A stretch of DNA of 8,026 bases. Origin: Spirochaeta sp. (GTDB taxonomy: Bacteria; Spirochaetota; Spirochaetia; DSM-2461). Location of the stretch: contig JAUVIY010000107.1 in the NCBI GenBank assembly GCA_030592625.1, positions 1 to 8,026 on the forward strand, read 5' to 3'. Both the position numbers and the translations under genes were made by a program. Within the stretch, counting starts at the first letter, position 1; every line of letters starts with the position of its first letter. The notes beneath the pieces were generated by a model. It was given only the letters and a program-made list of their open reading frames with translations, was not told where the DNA came from and did not search any database. Of the stretch, positions 6,611-8,026 are shown piece after piece.

Positions 6611-7158
6611 TGTTCTCCCTCGAAGCCGGCCGGTCTGACGATCAGGGGATCCCCGAATCGGGCTACGGGAAGTTCGGCCGGAAGAGTGTGTATCGCGACG
6701 CCGGGAGAGACGTCGATCCCTTCCAGGACGGCGAAGAAATCGTCCAGTTCACCGGGAGAAATGGTGAAAGACACAACCGTCGGAGCCTGGGGCCGGGAGT
6801 CGACTACCAGGACATCGGGCATGTTACGGCCCCCGAAGGGGAGGAAATTCAACACGGTTACCACAGCCAGAGCCAGGGCCGCAGCGACAGCCAGCGGCAG
6901 TGGGATGGTAATCCGGCGGGGACCGTGTACCCGGCTGAGACGGGATTTCCCGACGTAATCCCAGAAATGGCTGAGCCGATCGGGATTCTCTTCGATAGCG
7001 GGTATGTCCGAATGCATCATTTCCCGCTGGGACGCGAACAGCTCCAGTGTTGCCCGACAGGCGGGACAGTTCCGGAGATGGCGTTCCACGGAATCCTTTC
7101 CGGACCCGGATAGTTCATTGTCAAAGTAAGCTGAAAGCAAAGAGGCTTCAGGGCACAT
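6607..7158 (-). CDS. Membrane-bound zinc-finger anti-sigma factor
   Basis: It should bind and hold the ECF sigma factor encoded just upstream until an envelope signal releases it. The N-terminal ~80 residues are an anti-sigma (ZAS/zf-HC2) domain: MCPEASLLSAYFDNEL, then HLRNCPACR with H27, C31 and C34 giving the H-x3-C-x2-C zinc motif. A single membrane helix lies at ~84-107 (PLPLAVAAALALAVVTVLNF), leaving a ~75-residue domain outside the membrane that contains TVVSFTISPGELDDFFAVLE; I do not recognise this part. The 183 residues are normal for the family. The start overlaps the end of the sigma gene by 11 nt, with GGGAG six bases before the ATG, and the stop overlaps the next gene, so the three are translationally coupled. 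Confidence 0.9.
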   Translation of the reverse strand: MCPEASLLSAYFDNELSGSGKDSVERHLRNCPACRATLELFASQREMMHSDIPAIEENPDRLSHFWDYVGKSRLSRVHGPRRITIPLPLAVAAALALAVVTVLNFLPFGGRNMPDVLVVDSRPQAPTVVSFTISPGELDDFFAVLEGIDVSPGVAIHTLPAELPVARFGDPLIVRPAGFEGEH

Positions 7159-7678
7159 GTAAATCTCCCTTCTGCAGGATTTTCGATAGATGCTGCCGGG
7201 CGCGAAACACCCGGATTTTGACGTTACCTTCGGAAATATGAAGGATTCGGGCGATATCGACGTAGGGATATCCGGCGTATTCTTTCAAAATCAGGGCAAC
7301 CCTCAGTTTGTATGGAATCTCAAGCAACGCCTCGCGGACGTGTTCCCGGGATTCTTCGGCCAGTACGGAACGTTCACCTTCGTTCTGTGATTCAGTACGA
7401 GGCTGCCGGGCATAGACCCGATAGGCTTCACGTTCCCGGCTGAGCCGCTTCTCATAATTGAAAGCCAGGTTCTTCACGACCCGAATGAGCCAGTACCGGG
7501 CTTCAACACCCACAGGGAGTCTGTCCCGCCGTTCATAATACCTCAGGAAGGCTTCCTGGCAGAGTTCTTCCGCCACATCCGAACGGCCGCAGATACGCCA
7601 CGCAACTCGTAGTAAGTCGCTGTAAAAAAGTTCAAACAACTCGGCAAAAGCCGCGTCGCGAAAATCCCCGTCACTCAT
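7148..7678 (-). CDS. ECF-type RNA polymerase sigma factor
   Basis: This ~176-residue alternative sigma factor directs RNA polymerase to a small regulon, usually concerned with the cell envelope. The region-2 domain spans about residues 12-80 (FAELFELFYSDLLRVAWRI, then VAEELCQEAFLRYY, then ARYWLIRVVKNLAFNYEKR), and the region-4 helix-turn-helix spans about 112-168 (ALLEIPYKLRVALILKEYAG, YPYVDIARILHISEGNVKIR, VFRARQHL). No region 1 or 3 is present, as expected for ECF factors. The ATG at 7678 is preferred to the TTG one codon earlier; neither has a good Shine-Dalgarno site. The gap from the cysS stop is only 43 nt, so readthrough from cysS is possible. Such factors often control their own operon, but I see no pair of ECF promoter boxes I would trust. 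The next gene is its anti-sigma factor. Confidence 0.93.
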   Translation of the reverse strand: MSDGDFRDAAFAELFELFYSDLLRVAWRICGRSDVAEELCQEAFLRYYERRDRLPVGVEARYWLIRVVKNLAFNYEKRLSREREAYRVYARQPRTESQNEGERSVLAEESREHVREALLEIPYKLRVALILKEYAGYPYVDIARILHISEGNVKIRVFRARQHLSKILQKGDLHVP

Positions 7679-7721
7679 CAAAACAACCGATGGACACGGA
7701 CGTTACCGCAATTAGAAAGAA

Positions 7722-8026
7722 TCATGCTTTTTCCAGCCTCGGCCCATCGGCGGTATCCACAACCTTCCAGCCTCGTGTGGCCAATTCGTCCCTGATTTCA
7801 TCGGCGGCGGCCCAATCACGGGACTCTCTGGCCTCCTGGCGCCGTACCAGGAGTGCCGTCAGTTCATCATCGTCACCGGCACCGGCCGTCTCGTCTCCAG
7901 CCTCGGAGAGATTCATCCCGAGTATCCCGTCCATATCCAGGACGGCGGCCAGACGTTCCGCTGCGGGGATTTCATCATCCTTGAGCAGCTGCCACATCTC
8001 CGCCAGGGCCCTGGGGGTATTCAGAT
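7722..8026 (-). CDS. cysS: Cysteinyl-tRNA synthetase, C-terminal part (5' end outside window)
   Basis: CysRS charges tRNA-Cys with cysteine in the cytosol. Only the last ~101 residues are present, and the frame is open to the right edge, so the internal ATG at 7997 is not the start. The segment LNTPRALAEMWQLLKD matches the start of the C-terminal helical (DALR-like) domain. The end, SRDWAAADEIRDELATRGWK followed by VVDTADGPR, matches the conserved DW..AD.IRdeL...G..v.DT..G.r motif of the family's C-terminus. The catalytic HIGH and KMSKS motifs lie outside the window. The gene ends 43 nt before the ECF sigma gene on the same strand; no terminator is visible between them. Confidence 0.95.
   Translation of the reverse strand, partial: LNTPRALAEMWQLLKDDEIPAAERLAAVLDMDGILGMNLSEAGDETAGAGDDDELTALLVRRQEARESRDWAAADEIRDELATRGWKVVDTADGPRLEKA

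Noticed and set aside
7679..7721. ECF-type autoregulated promoter (GGTAAC-like box) before the sigma gene
   Set aside because: Only one weak box is visible in the 43-nt gap, with no matching -10 element at a fitting distance.
1..8026. CRISPR arrays, tRNA or rRNA genes
   Set aside because: No regularly spaced repeats, no GTTC-loop tRNA pattern with a cloverleaf, and no rRNA sequence was seen on either strand.

Overview
The window looks like a chromosomal segment of a free-living spirochaete (Spirochaetaceae-type). This rests on gene style rather than on any diagnostic RNA. The main clues are a regulator with two cyclic-nucleotide-binding domains joined by a helical, TPR-like linker, of a kind I associate with treponemes, and a serine hydroxymethyltransferase with a 14-residue insertion relative to E. 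coli. Confidence in the phylum is moderate.

Left part (1 to about 1427) is accessory DNA. On the + strand lies the 3' part of an IS1634/IS4-type DDE transposase that runs off the left edge. Facing it on the - strand is a broken RHS/YD-repeat gene: a YD-repeat piece in one frame, a frameshift, then a core fragment that lacks about 40-50 residues before its conserved GRF...DP motif, and a short Arg-rich C-terminal tip. No immunity gene follows the tip; the IS begins within about 55 bp.

The rest (1428-8026) is a dense run of genes, all on the - strand. In transcription order: the end of cysS, an ECF sigma factor, its zinc-finger anti-sigma factor (11-nt overlap), a small exported protein (2-nt overlap, TTG start), a membrane-anchored protein with two IPT/TIG-like segments and a transglutaminase-like fold, glyA, and the two-domain cNMP regulator. 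The sigma, anti-sigma and exported-protein genes are clearly translationally coupled. The TIG/transglutaminase gene follows after a 121-nt gap that holds an elaborate inverted repeat. cysS, glyA and the cNMP gene are separate functions that sit alongside. A good sigma70-type promoter lies just upstream of the cNMP gene; a weaker candidate precedes glyA.

The most unusual features are as follows. The transglutaminase-like domain aligns with Ser and Trp at the positions of the catalytic Cys and His, so it is probably a pseudoenzyme. A 38-bp sequence (36/38 identical) sits at the 3' ends of two neighbouring genes and brackets the transglutaminase-like gene. A 19-bp inverted repeat with a nested hairpin lies just before that gene. 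A run of nine G's occurs inside its coding sequence. Together they suggest an envelope-stress or surface module, inserted or modified by small repeats, whose function I cannot name.
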